From Pseudomonas tolaasii NCPPB 2192 (GTDB lineage: Bacteria; Pseudomonadota; Gammaproteobacteria; Pseudomonadales; Pseudomonadaceae), in NCBI RefSeq assembly GCF_002813445.1, contig NZ_PHHD01000001.1, positions 1,860,001-1,924,000 on the forward strand: 64,000 nt of DNA, read 5' to 3'. The position numbers and the translations under genes were made by a program. The notes beneath the pieces were generated by a model. That model did not search any database. It saw nothing but the letters and a program-made list of their open reading frames with translations, and was not told the DNA's origin. This document shows, piece after piece, positions 33,864 through 43,771 of this stretch (position 1 is its first letter; each line of letters opens with the position of its first letter).

Positions 33864-35318
33864 ATGAAATTAATCGTAAAAGTCTTCCCCGAGATCACCA
33901 TCAAAAGCCGACCGGTACGGACGCGTTTCATCCGTCAATTGGCCAAGAACATCCGTGCCGTGCTCCGTGACCTGGACCCGGCTGTGGTGGTGAACGGCGT
34001 GTGGGACAACCTCGAGCTGGAAACCCGTATTACCGACGCCAAAGCCTTGAAGGACATGACCGAGCGCCTGAGCTGCATGCCGGGCATCGCGCATTTCCTG
34101 CAGGTGGATGAGTACCCGCTGGGCGACTTCGACGACATCACCGAGAAGTGCAAGCAGCACTACGGTGATTCGCTCACCGGCAAGATTTTTTCGGTGCGCT
34201 GCAAGCGCGCCGGCAAGCACCCGTTCAGCTCCATGGATGTCGAAAAATACGTCGGCAGCAAGCTGCGTCGCGAGTGCGGCGCCGCCGGAATTTCGTTGAA
34301 AACGCCGGAAATTGAAGTTCGGATCGAAATTCGCGACCAACGGTTGTTTGTGATCCACAGCCAGCACAACAGCATCGGCGGCTACCCGTTGGGTGCACTG
34401 GAACAGACCCTGGTATTGATGTCCGGCGGTTTCGATTCCACCGTTGCGGCCTACCAGATCATGCGCCGCGGCCTGATGAGCCACTTCTGCTTCTTTAACC
34501 TGGGCGGACGTGCACACGAATTGGGCGTGATGGAAGTTGCGCACTTCATCTGGAAGAAATACGGCAGCTCCCAACGCGTGCTATTTGTCAGCGTACCGTT
34601 TGAAGAAGTGCTCGGCGAAATTCTCGGCAAAGTCGATAACAGTCATATGGGCGTGGTATTGAAGCGTATGATGTTGCGCGCCGCGTCCCGGATCGCCGAC
34701 CAGTTGCACATCGATGCGCTGGTGACCGGTGAAGCGATTTCCCAGGTGTCCAGCCAGACCCTGCCGAACCTGTCGCTGATCGACTGCGTGACCGAGAAGC
34801 TGGTGCTGCGCCCGCTGATCGCCAGCCACAAGCAGGACATCATCGACCTGGCAGAAGAAATCGGCACCGCCGACTTTGCCAAGCACATGCCTGAGTACTG
34901 CGGGGTCATCTCGGTGAATCCCAAGACCCACGCCAAGCGTCACCGCGTGGAGCATGAAGAGAAAGAATTCGACATGGCGGTTCTGGAGCGTGCGCTCGAG
35001 AACGCCAAAATGGTGCCAATCGACCGCGTGATCGACGAATTGGGCCAGGACGTGAAAATCGAAGAAGTCAGCGAAGCCCTGGCCGGCCAGATCGTCGTCG
35101 ACATCCGTCACCCGGATGCCGCCGAGGATGAGCCGCTGGAGATTCCTGGCATCGACGTGCAAACGCTGCCGTTCTACGCACTGAACGCGCGTTTCAAGGA
35201 ACTGGATAACAGCCGTCAGTACCTGCTGTATTGCGACAAAGGCGTGATGAGTCGCCTGCATGCCCACCATTTGCTCAGTGAGGGGCATGCCAATGTGCGC
35301 GTTTATCGACCGAGCTAA
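33864..35318 (+). CDS. thiI: tRNA 4-thiouridine synthase ThiI (with rhodanese domain)
   Basis: Makes s4U8 in tRNA and, in rhodanese-bearing members, supplies sulfur for the thiazole of thiamine. The 484 residues include an NFLD-THUMP region (about 1-170), a PP-loop ATP pyrophosphatase (VLMSGGFDSTVAAYQ, near 185), and a C-terminal rhodanese domain with the sulfur-carrying Cys in YLLYCDKGVMS. The length fits the long enterobacterial form. The ATG at 33864 gives MKLIVKVFPEITIKSRPVR, the usual family start. Confidence 0.97.
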   Translation: MKLIVKVFPEITIKSRPVRTRFIRQLAKNIRAVLRDLDPAVVVNGVWDNLELETRITDAKALKDMTERLSCMPGIAHFLQVDEYPLGDFDDITEKCKQHYGDSLTGKIFSVRCKRAGKHPFSSMDVEKYVGSKLRRECGAAGISLKTPEIEVRIEIRDQRLFVIHSQHNSIGGYPLGALEQTLVLMSGGFDSTVAAYQIMRRGLMSHFCFFNLGGRAHELGVMEVAHFIWKKYGSSQRVLFVSVPFEEVLGEILGKVDNSHMGVVLKRMMLRAASRIADQLHIDALVTGEAISQVSSQTLPNLSLIDCVTEKLVLRPLIASHKQDIIDLAEEIGTADFAKHMPEYCGVISVNPKTHAKRHRVEHEEKEFDMAVLERALENAKMVPIDRVIDELGQDVKIEEVSEALAGQIVVDIRHPDAAEDEPLEIPGIDVQTLPFYALNARFKELDNSRQYLLYCDKGVMSRLHAHHLLSEGHANVRVYRPS

Positions 35319-35457
35319 GAGCCCGGGGCTGTTTGCCTGTGGCCTGCGTCACCGGCCCCCCGACTCTGCCGTCAAGCTGTAACGGCAAGGCCTGACTCTA
35401 CTGTTAATCGCTGCCACGACCTGTCAGCACACCGAATCCTCTGATCGAGATACACAA

Positions 35458-37278
35458 GTGATCGAAAATCTACGTAACATCGCCATCATTGCTCACGTTG
35501 ACCATGGTAAAACCACCCTGGTAGACAAACTCCTGCGTCAATCCGGCACCCTGGAGCGCAACGAGCTCAACGACGAGCGCGTGATGGACTCCAACGACCA
35601 GGAAAAAGAGCGCGGCATTACCATCCTGGCCAAAAACACCGCCATCAACTGGAACGGCTACCACATCAACATCGTGGACACCCCGGGCCACGCCGACTTC
35701 GGCGGCGAAGTAGAACGCGTAATGTCGATGGTTGACTCCGTTCTGCTGCTGGTTGACGCTCAAGACGGCCCTATGCCGCAAACCCGTTTCGTGACCAAGA
35801 AGGCATTCGAAGCCGGCCTGCGTCCGATCGTGTGCATCAACAAGGTTGACCGTCCAGGCGCGCGTCCGGACTGGGTTCTGGACCAGATCTTCGACCTGTT
35901 CGACAACCTGGGTGCCACCGAAGAACAGCTGGACTTCAAAGTCGTCTACGCCTCGGCCCTGAACGGCATTGCCGGTCTGGACCACAACGACATGGCTGAA
36001 GACATGACCCCGCTGTACCAGTCGATCGTCGACAACGTACCAGCACCGGCTGTTGACCGTGACGGCGCGTTCCAGATGCAGATCTCCGCTCTGGACTACA
36101 ACAGCTTCCTGGGTGTTATCGGCGTTGGCCGTATTGCTCGTGGTCGCGTCAAGCCGAACACTCCGGTTGTCGCTATCGGCGCCGACGGCAAGAAGCGCAA
36201 CGGTCGTATCCTGAAGCTGATGGGTCACCACGGTCTGCACCGCATCGACGTTGAAGAAGCGGCTGCCGGCGACATCGTGTGCATCAGCGGTATGGACTCG
36301 CTGTTCATCTCCGACACCCTGTGCCACCCGGACACCGTCGAGGCGATGAAGCCTCTGACCGTTGACGAGCCAACCGTTTCCATGACCTTCCAGGTAAACG
36401 ACTCGCCTTTCTGCGGTAAAGAAGGCAAGTTCGTGACCTCCCGTAACATCAAGGAGCGTCTGGACAAAGAGCTGCTGTACAACGTTGCTCTGCGCGTTGA
36501 AGAAGGCGACTCGGCTGACAAGTTCAAGGTTTCCGGCCGTGGTGAGCTGCACCTCTCGGTACTGATCGAAACCATGCGTCGCGAAGGCTTCGAAATGGGC
36601 GTAGGTCGTCCGGAAGTGATCATCCGTCAGGTTGACGGCGTGAAGCAGGAACCGTTCGAAAACGTCACCATCGACACCCCGGAAGAATCCCAGGGCAAGG
36701 TGATGGAAGAGATGGGTCTGCGTAAAGGCGACCTGACCAACATGGTGCCGGATGGCAAAGGCCGTGTGCGTCTGGAATACAACATCCCTGCTCGTGGTCT
36801 GATCGGTTTCCGTAACCAGTTCCTGACCCTGACCAACGGCGCTGGCATCCTGACCTCGATCTTCGATCGCTACGACACCATGAAGTCCGGCGACATGTCC
36901 GGCCGTCAGAACGGTGTTCTGGTCTCGGTAGAAACCGGCAAGGCGCTGACCTACTCCCTGGAAACCCTCCAGGCGCGTGGCAAGCTGTTCGTTGAACACG
37001 GTCAAGAGATCTACAACGGTCAGATCGTTGGTCTGAACAGCCGTGACAACGACATGGGCGTCAACCCAACCAAAGGCAAGAAGCTCGACAACATGCGTGC
37101 TTCGGGCAAAGACGAAACCATCGCTCTGGTTCCACCTGTTCGCTTCACCCTGGAACAGGCTCTGGAATTCATCCAGGACGACGAGCTGTGCGAAGTCACG
37201 CCTAAGTCGATCCGCCTGCGCAAGAAGATCCTGGACGAAGGCGAGCGTACCCGCGCTGCCAAGAAAGCCAAGAACTGA
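35458..37278 (+). CDS. typA: Ribosome-associated GTPase TypA/BipA
   Basis: Translational GTPase linked to 50S assembly and growth in stress or cold. The 606 residues show G1 AHVDHGKTT, G2 RGITI, G3 DTPGH, G4 NKVD and the EF-G-like domains II, III and V, plus the family-specific C-terminal part (KGKKLDNMRASGKDE). The start is GTG at 35458, with the canonical MIENLRNIAIIAHVDHG. Codon use is strongly biased, as expected of a highly expressed gene. A strong terminator follows. Confidence 0.98.
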   Translation: MIENLRNIAIIAHVDHGKTTLVDKLLRQSGTLERNELNDERVMDSNDQEKERGITILAKNTAINWNGYHINIVDTPGHADFGGEVERVMSMVDSVLLLVDAQDGPMPQTRFVTKKAFEAGLRPIVCINKVDRPGARPDWVLDQIFDLFDNLGATEEQLDFKVVYASALNGIAGLDHNDMAEDMTPLYQSIVDNVPAPAVDRDGAFQMQISALDYNSFLGVIGVGRIARGRVKPNTPVVAIGADGKKRNGRILKLMGHHGLHRIDVEEAAAGDIVCISGMDSLFISDTLCHPDTVEAMKPLTVDEPTVSMTFQVNDSPFCGKEGKFVTSRNIKERLDKELLYNVALRVEEGDSADKFKVSGRGELHLSVLIETMRREGFEMGVGRPEVIIRQVDGVKQEPFENVTIDTPEESQGKVMEEMGLRKGDLTNMVPDGKGRVRLEYNIPARGLIGFRNQFLTLTNGAGILTSIFDRYDTMKSGDMSGRQNGVLVSVETGKALTYSLETLQARGKLFVEHGQEIYNGQIVGLNSRDNDMGVNPTKGKKLDNMRASGKDETIALVPPVRFTLEQALEFIQDDELCEVTPKSIRLRKKILDEGERTRAAKKAKN

Positions 37279-37295
37279 GTTAACTCAGGCTGAAT

Positions 37296-37334
37296 GAAAA
37301 ACGCCCCCGGTCGAAAGGCCGGGGGCGTTTTTTT
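37296..37334 (+). terminator. Rho-independent terminator of typA
   Basis: ACGCCCCCGG pairs with CCGGGGGCGT around TCGAAAGG, followed by a run of seven T. Very strong. Confidence 0.95.
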
Positions 37335-37363
37335 GTGCCTGCGGTTTGTGGAGTGTTTGTATT

Positions 37364-37440
37364 GGCCTCATCGCGGGCAAGCCCGCTCCCACACTTGGAG
37401 TGCGTTTCCCTGTGGGAGCGGGCTTGCCCGCGATGAGGCC
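37364..37440. repeat. REPIN with perfect 30-base arms, head-in orientation
   Basis: Arms at 37364-37393 (GGCCTCATCGCGGGCAAG...) and 37411-37440 are exact reverse complements, including GGCCTCAT outside the usual REP core. The order is opposite to the other REPINs here: the GTGGGAGC ends face inward with only 17 bases between. Confidence 0.9.
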
Positions 37441-37464
37441 CTCAAAAGCCCCGCAATATCCGGA

Positions 37465-37899
37465 TCAGAATTTGTCGAGGGTCCGGAACTTGGTCTCGCG
37501 CACCACTTCCTTTGGCTTGTACGCGCAATACCCCGGCCGCGGACCGATTTTCGGGTGGTTGCGGCAAGTGTCCGGGCGCTTGTCATAAATAGTGCAGAAG
37601 CGCGTCTTACGATCCAGGTACAGGCAATCGTTGTTGCTCATGCGCTGCAGGGTAAAAATTTCGGATTTGGAATTGAAACGCTCCACGATGCCTTCTTTCT
37701 GCAACCGCTTGGCGATGTTCTTCGGCGGGTCACCGCGCTCGAATTCATCGACGATGCCGATGCGGATCAGGTCCTTGATCTTCACTTCGACCGGCAGCGT
37801 GCAGCAGCTGGACACGCAGCCGCCGCACATGTGCGCGGAATATTTCTGCCACGTTTCAAGACGGTCGAGTTCCGCGGCGGCGATCAGTTGAGGCTTCAT
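37465..37899 (-). CDS. YkgJ-family cysteine-cluster protein
   Basis: A 144-residue cytoplasmic protein with the Cys pattern of the YkgJ (zinc/iron-chelating, UPF0153-like) family: MCGGCVSSCCTLPVEVK near residues 24-40, then CLYLDRKTRFCTIYDKRPDTCRNHP and GYCAYKP. The eight Cys should bind a metal or Fe-S cluster. Biochemical role is unproven. The ATG at 37899 has TGGAACC upstream. Convergent with typA, divergent from glgP. Confidence 0.88.
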   Translation of the reverse strand: MKPQLIAAAELDRLETWQKYSAHMCGGCVSSCCTLPVEVKIKDLIRIGIVDEFERGDPPKNIAKRLQKEGIVERFNSKSEIFTLQRMSNNDCLYLDRKTRFCTIYDKRPDTCRNHPKIGPRPGYCAYKPKEVVRETKFRTLDKF

Positions 37900-38138
37900 C
37901 AGGGTTCCAAAAGGTGGGGCGGTATCCGGGCGCGCGATCATACCGGGATTGGTGGTTTTTTGAACAATATTTTGCGGGTTTCGGCCCAAAGGTTGAGTGA
38001 ATGCGAGATCGGGCACGGCCCCTGCATCTAAAACCGGTAAACGTGAATGAGTTAAAAAACTGCCGAACCAGAGCGTCTACCGTCTGTCAGACCGACTAGG
38101 CTCTAGCAACTCCTTCAATCTCGCCCGAGGTCGCATCG

Positions 38139-40589
38139 ATGTCTCAGGAACCGCTTGCACGAGAAGCAGAGGTAGCCGCATTTCGCGAGGCTGTCTTGAC
38201 CAAACTCACCTACGCGGTGGGCAAGGACCCCGACCACGCCTTCGACCATGACTGGTTCGAAGCCATCGCCCTGGCCGCGCGCGACCAGATGGTCGATCAC
38301 TGGATGGACCACACGCGGCGCATCTACCGCAAAGGTCAGAAGCGGGTTTATTACCTTTCCCTGGAATTCCTCATCGGCCGCCTGCTCTACGACAGCCTGA
38401 GCAACCTCGGCATCCTGGAAATCGCCCGTGAAGCGCTGGTGGAGCTGGGCGTGGACCTGGAGCGCATCCGCCTGCTGGAGCCCGACGCGGCGCTCGGCAA
38501 CGGTGGCCTGGGTCGCTTGGCCGCGTGCTTTATGGAAAGCATGTCGACCCTGGGCGTTGCCGGCCATGGTTATGGCATCCGGTATGAACACGGCCTGTTC
38601 CGCCAGGCGATTGTCGATGGCTGGCAACAGGAACAAACCGAGCGCTGGCTGGATTTCGGCAACCCGTGGGAGTTCGAGCGCGCCGAGGTGATCTACCCGA
38701 TCGGCTTTGGCGGCAGCGTGGAAACCCTGGCGGACGCCTCCGGCAAGATGATCCAGGTGTGGTCGCCCAACGAAACCGTACGGGCGGTTGCCTATGACAC
38801 CCCGGTGGTCGGCTGGCGCGGTGCCAGCGTCAACACCCTGCGCCTGTGGCGTGCCCGTGCCGTGGAAGATTTGCACCTGGAGCGTTTCAACGCCGGTGAC
38901 CACTTGGGCGCCGTCGCCGAAGTGGCCCGCGCCGAAAGCATTTCCCGGGTGCTTTACCCGGCCGACAGCACTGAAGCGGGGCAGGAACTGCGCCTGCGCC
39001 AGGAATACTTCTTCGTGTCCGCCTCGCTGCAGGATTTGCTGCGTCGCCACAAAAACATGCACGGTTCGGTGCTGAGCCTGGGCGAACATGCCGCCATCCA
39101 GCTCAACGACACGCACCCGTCCATCGCCGTGGCCGAATTGATGCGCCAGTTGGTGGATTTGCACGACATTCCGTGGGAAGCGGCGTGGGACGTCACCGTC
39201 GAAACCTTGTCCTACACCAACCACACCCTGTTGCCCGAAGCCCTGGAAACCTGGCCCGTAGGCCTGATGGAACGCATGCTGCCCCGGCACATGCAGATCA
39301 TCTACCTGATCAACGCCCAGCACATCGACTCGCTGCGCGCCAAAGGCATCCACGATTTCGACGTGCTGCGCGCCGTGTCGCTGATCGAAGAAGACAACGG
39401 CCGCCGCGTGCGCATGGGTAACCTGGCGTTTCTGGGCTCCCACAGCGTCAACGGCGTGTCCGGCCTGCATACCCAATTGATGCGCAGCACAGTGTTTTCC
39501 GAACTGCACAAGCTCTACCCGGAGCGCATCAACAACAAAACCAACGGCATCACCTTCCGTCGCTGGCTGTACCAGGCCAACCCCAAACTCACTGAAATGC
39601 TGGTGGAAGCCCTGGGGCCGGACATTCTCGACAAGCCCGAAGAGCGGCTGGTGGAGCTTGAACCCTTCGCGGAAAAACAGACGTTCCGCAAGGCATTTGC
39701 CGAGCAGCGTCTGCACAGTAAGCGTGCACTGGCCGAGATCATCCATGAACGCCTGGGCATTGCGGTCAACCCGGCGGCGATGTTCGACGTGCAGGTCAAA
39801 CGCATCCACGAGTACAAGCGCCAGTTGCTGAACCTGCTGCACACCGTGGCGCTGTACCAGGCGATCCGTGCCGAGCCGGGCACCAACTGGGTGCCGCGAG
39901 TGAAAATCTTCTCCGGCAAGGCGGCGGCCAGTTATCATCAGGCCAAGTTGATCATCAAGCTGACCAACGACATCGCCCGCACCGTCAATAACGACCCGAC
40001 CGTGCGCGGTTTGCTCAAGGTGGTGTTCCTGCCCAACTACAACGTGAGCCTGGCGGAAAGCATCATTCCGGCGGCTGACTTGTCGGAGCAGATCTCCACC
40101 GCCGGCTTTGAAGCCTCGGGCACCAGCAACATGAAGTTCGGCCTCAACGGTGCGCTGACCATCGGCACCATGGACGGCGCCAACGTGGAAATGCACGAGC
40201 GCGTCGGTGCCGAGCACATGTTCATCTTCGGCCTCAGTGCGCAGCAGGTGGAAGCCCGCAAACACGCCGGCGAGTTCAATGCCGGGCCGGACATCGCCGC
40301 CTCCCATCGCCTCAATGACGTGCTGCAAGCGATTCGCGGCGGGGTGTTCTCGCCGGATGATCCGGGGCGCTATGTGGGCCTGATCGACGGGTTGATCGAC
40401 TACGACCGTTTCCTGGTGTGTGCCGACTTCGATTCCTACTGGGACGCCCAGGCACGGGTCGAAGCGCATTGGCATGATTCCAAGGCCTGGTGGCGTTCGG
40501 CGGTGTTGAATACCGCGCGGATGGGCTGGTTCTCGTCTGACCGGACGATCCGGGAGTATGCGACGGAAATCTGGAAAGCTTTGGACTGA
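38139..40589 (+). CDS. glgP: Glycogen/starch/alpha-glucan phosphorylase
   Basis: Releases glucose-1-phosphate from alpha-1,4-glucan ends. The 816 residues are full length for GT35. Seen: VYYLSLEFLIGRLLYDSL, the DAALGNGGLGRLAACFMESM segment, and the PLP site EASGTSNMKFGLNGALTIGT with Lys near 665. GAGG lies eight bases before the ATG. No other glg genes are adjacent. Confidence 0.97.
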   Translation: MSQEPLAREAEVAAFREAVLTKLTYAVGKDPDHAFDHDWFEAIALAARDQMVDHWMDHTRRIYRKGQKRVYYLSLEFLIGRLLYDSLSNLGILEIAREALVELGVDLERIRLLEPDAALGNGGLGRLAACFMESMSTLGVAGHGYGIRYEHGLFRQAIVDGWQQEQTERWLDFGNPWEFERAEVIYPIGFGGSVETLADASGKMIQVWSPNETVRAVAYDTPVVGWRGASVNTLRLWRARAVEDLHLERFNAGDHLGAVAEVARAESISRVLYPADSTEAGQELRLRQEYFFVSASLQDLLRRHKNMHGSVLSLGEHAAIQLNDTHPSIAVAELMRQLVDLHDIPWEAAWDVTVETLSYTNHTLLPEALETWPVGLMERMLPRHMQIIYLINAQHIDSLRAKGIHDFDVLRAVSLIEEDNGRRVRMGNLAFLGSHSVNGVSGLHTQLMRSTVFSELHKLYPERINNKTNGITFRRWLYQANPKLTEMLVEALGPDILDKPEERLVELEPFAEKQTFRKAFAEQRLHSKRALAEIIHERLGIAVNPAAMFDVQVKRIHEYKRQLLNLLHTVALYQAIRAEPGTNWVPRVKIFSGKAAASYHQAKLIIKLTNDIARTVNNDPTVRGLLKVVFLPNYNVSLAESIIPAADLSEQISTAGFEASGTSNMKFGLNGALTIGTMDGANVEMHERVGAEHMFIFGLSAQQVEARKHAGEFNAGPDIAASHRLNDVLQAIRGGVFSPDDPGRYVGLIDGLIDYDRFLVCADFDSYWDAQARVEAHWHDSKAWWRSAVLNTARMGWFSSDRTIREYATEIWKALD

Positions 40590-40687
40590 CTTTTCCTAAA
40601 CGGTGCCCAAGGCCCGACGTCTGTTGGGCCTTGTCGATATACTCACTGCCTGTGTGCCCGCTTCGGGCAAGGTTGGGGATATCGACC

Positions 40688-43600
40688 ATGCAATGGATTT
40701 TCATGCTGATGGGCCTGGTGCTCGGCTGGGCACTCGATGAGTCGTTCACCGATGCCGGTTTCGGCGCGCTGCTGGGGTTGGGCATCGGCCAGGCGATTCG
40801 CCTGTCGCAACTCGCCGCCCAGGCGCACAGGCAAGCCGGTCAACTGGAAACCACGCAGAAGGCGCTGATTGCCCTGGGCGAGCGCCTGCGACAACTCGAA
40901 GTGCCTGCGCCGACAAACCCTGCCAACGTCGAACCGCCTGCCCCCGAACAAACACCTGCCGCCAAGGCACCCGAACTGGTTTGGGAGCTGCCCGCCGACC
41001 TTGAGCCGGTCGCCCTGCAGCCCGCGCCCATTCAGCCGTTGCCGACGGATGCCTGGGCACCTTCGCCAACGCCGCGCCCTGCCGAACCTGTTACTCCGCG
41101 TGCTCCGAGCCTGATCGAGCGCGCCATCAATGCCGCGCGCAACTGGCTGTTTGGCGGCAACACCGTATTGCGTGTCGGCGTGGTGCTGCTGTTCCTCGGC
41201 CTGGCTTTCCTGCTGCGCTACGCCACCGAAGGCATGGTGGTGCCGATCGAACTGCGTTATGCCGGGGTTGCTGCCGCCGCTGTCGGTCTGCTGGGCCTGG
41301 GCTGGTGGTTGCGGCTGCGCAACAGCAATTACGGCCTGATGCTGCAAGGCGCCGGCATTGCCGTGTTGTACCTCACGGTGTTCGCGGCGATGCGTTTGCA
41401 CCCGCTGATCGACCCGGGGGCGGCGTTTGGCTTGCTGGTGGCGGTCACCGTGTTCTCGGCAATTCTGGCGGTTACCCAGGATGCGCTCGGCCTGGCCTGC
41501 GCGGCGGCTCTCGGCGGGTTCGCCGCGCCGATCCTGGCGTCCAGCGGCGCCGGCAACCACGTCGCGCTGTTCAGTTACTTCGCATTGCTCAATGCGGGCA
41601 TTCTTGCGATTGCCTGGTTCAAGGCCTGGCGCTTGCTTAACCTGATCGGATTCGTCGGCACCTTCGGCATCGGCTTCGCCTGGGGCATGCGTTCCTATAC
41701 GCCGGAACTGCTGTGGAGCACCGAGCCATTTCTTGTGTTGTTTTTCCTGATGTACCTGGCCATCGGCTTGCTGTTCGCCCGGCGCAAGTTACTGGATCTG
41801 GGCGAGCCACCTGAAGATCGCGACGCATTGCTGCGCTGGTCGGCGGGCAAGGGTGATTATGTCGACGGCAGCCTGCTGTTCGGGCCGCCGCTGGTGGGCT
41901 TTGGCCTGCAGTTCGCATTGGTACAGCACCTGGAATTCGCCGCCGCGTTCAGCGCCTTGGGCCTGGGCATTCTCTACATGGTGCTGGCGCGGCTGCTCAG
42001 TGGCGGGCGTGCCGTGTTACTGGCCGAAACCTGCCTGGCGCTGGGCGTGATCTTTGCCAGCCTGGCCATTCCCTTGGGCCTTGATGCGCGCTGGACGGCT
42101 GCCGCGTGGGCGGTCGAGGGCGCCGGCATATTCTGGCTCGGGATGCGCCAGCAGCGGCCTGTGGCGCGGGCATTCGCCTTGTTGTTGCAACTCGGTTCGT
42201 TGCTCGCCTTCCTCGGCGAACTGCGCAACAGCCAGGACACGTTGCTGCAAGGGCCGCCATTGGGGGCGTTGTTGCTGGGCGCGGCGCTGTTGTTCAGCTT
42301 TTACCAACTCCACACCGCTGCACCGGAACATGCCCGGCGTTGGGAGCGACTGGGTGCGCCGTGGCTCGCCGTACTTGGCCTGGGCTGCGTTTACCTGCTG
42401 GCGCCGCTGTTATTTTCGACCCAGGGCTGCATCGTCAGTTGGGCCATTGCCGGCCTGGCGACCCTGTGGGCGGGGCAGCGTATCGGCTCGTCAATGGTGG
42501 TGCGTTGTGGCGTGGTCGGGCAGGCGCTAGGCGGCGTGCTGTTTGCGCTCGACCCCGTGGCCAACGCGTGGACGCCGCTGATCATCGCCCTGGCGGCCAT
42601 GCTCGGCGCGTGGCGCTTGCCCCGTAGCCGTTTGTCCGCAGGTTTGCTGGCCTGGGGCGTGGCCTGGTGGGCGTTGGCAGTGATCATTGAAGTGTGGCAC
42701 CTGGTGCCTGCGGCCTTGCACGCTCAGTTATTAGTGCTGGCGGCCGCGCTGAGCGTGGTGATCTGGACGACACTGGCGCTGCGTTTGCGCTGGGTGGCAT
42801 TGGGTATCGCCAGCACGTTACTGATGCCTGCGGCGGGTCTGGTGTTGTGGGGCGCGTGGACTGAGTTTTACCACCCGGCGGCGCAGTTCGGCTGGCTGGC
42901 GTGGCTGGCAGTGTTCGCGGTGCATTTCATTTCGCTACGCCGTTTGGCGGCGCTGGTGCCAGCCAGAGTGTTGAGCGTGGCGCACGTATTGGGCTGCTGG
43001 ATGCTGATTGGCGTGCTGGCGCTGGAGTTGCGTTATGGCCTGATGATGCTGTCCAGCGAGTACAACGCCTGGCGCTGGCTGGGCTGGGCGATGCTGCCGA
43101 GCCTGTACCTGGTGCTGGCGGCTGCGCCGCGCAATTGGCCGTGGCCGGTGGCGGCGTATCCGCATGAATACCGGGTCCTGGCGGCATTGCCGCTGGCGGC
43201 GTTGATGCTCGGTTGGTTCTGGCTGGCGAATATGTTCAGCGATGGTACGGCCGACCCCTTGCCTTACGTGCCGCTGCTGAGCCCGCTGGATCTGGGCCTG
43301 TTGTTCGCCTTGCTCGGGGTTTACCTGTGGTCGCGCAGCGTGGCGCCGCAGCGCGGGCCGCGTGTCGAGTGGCTGGCCCAAGGTGTGGCGGGCGTTTCGC
43401 TGTTTGCGTTCTTTACCGCGCTGGTCATGCGCACGGCGCACCATTGGGGCGGCGTGCCGTTCCATCCGGACGCCTTGCTGGCGTCCATGCTGGTGCAGGC
43501 CGGCCTGTCGATTGTGTGGACCCTGATCGCCCTGGGTCTGATGATCGGCGGCCATCTGCGCCATCGTCGCGAAGTGTGGCTCATCGGCGCAGCGCTGATT

Positions 43601-43771
43601 GCGGTGGTGGTCGCCAAGCTGTTTTTTGTCGAGCTGAGCAACCGTGGCGGGCTGGCGCGGATCGTGTCGTTTATTGGGGTGGGCGGGCTGTTGCTGGTGG
43701 TCGGCTACTTTGCGCCGCTGCCGCCCAAGCGGGCCGAACCTGTGGTTGAAGCCGAAGGAGCGTCGTCTTGA
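40688..43771 (+). CDS. DUF2339 giant membrane protein
   Basis: A 1027-residue integral membrane protein. It has an N-terminal hairpin (MQWIFMLMGLVLGWALDESF), a helical stretch, and a Pro/Ala-rich linker (about 85-135). About 28 further hydrophobic segments start at NWLFGGNTVLRVGVVLLFLG, the DUF2339 hallmark. Function is unknown. The stop overlaps the start of the DUF3999 gene (TGATG), so the two are translationally coupled; I recall this pair as conserved in pseudomonads and probably forming one complex. Confidence 0.9.
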   Translation: MQWIFMLMGLVLGWALDESFTDAGFGALLGLGIGQAIRLSQLAAQAHRQAGQLETTQKALIALGERLRQLEVPAPTNPANVEPPAPEQTPAAKAPELVWELPADLEPVALQPAPIQPLPTDAWAPSPTPRPAEPVTPRAPSLIERAINAARNWLFGGNTVLRVGVVLLFLGLAFLLRYATEGMVVPIELRYAGVAAAAVGLLGLGWWLRLRNSNYGLMLQGAGIAVLYLTVFAAMRLHPLIDPGAAFGLLVAVTVFSAILAVTQDALGLACAAALGGFAAPILASSGAGNHVALFSYFALLNAGILAIAWFKAWRLLNLIGFVGTFGIGFAWGMRSYTPELLWSTEPFLVLFFLMYLAIGLLFARRKLLDLGEPPEDRDALLRWSAGKGDYVDGSLLFGPPLVGFGLQFALVQHLEFAAAFSALGLGILYMVLARLLSGGRAVLLAETCLALGVIFASLAIPLGLDARWTAAAWAVEGAGIFWLGMRQQRPVARAFALLLQLGSLLAFLGELRNSQDTLLQGPPLGALLLGAALLFSFYQLHTAAPEHARRWERLGAPWLAVLGLGCVYLLAPLLFSTQGCIVSWAIAGLATLWAGQRIGSSMVVRCGVVGQALGGVLFALDPVANAWTPLIIALAAMLGAWRLPRSRLSAGLLAWGVAWWALAVIIEVWHLVPAALHAQLLVLAAALSVVIWTTLALRLRWVALGIASTLLMPAAGLVLWGAWTEFYHPAAQFGWLAWLAVFAVHFISLRRLAALVPARVLSVAHVLGCWMLIGVLALELRYGLMMLSSEYNAWRWLGWAMLPSLYLVLAAAPRNWPWPVAAYPHEYRVLAALPLAALMLGWFWLANMFSDGTADPLPYVPLLSPLDLGLLFALLGVYLWSRSVAPQRGPRVEWLAQGVAGVSLFAFFTALVMRTAHHWGGVPFHPDALLASMLVQAGLSIVWTLIALGLMIGGHLRHRREVWLIGAALIAVVVAKLFFVELSNRGGLARIVSFIGVGGLLLVVGYFAPLPPKRAEPVVEAEGASS

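Noticed and set aside
38115..40475. A 786-codon minus-strand open frame over glgP
   Set aside because: Antisense shadow of a full-length phosphorylase gene; no recognisable product.
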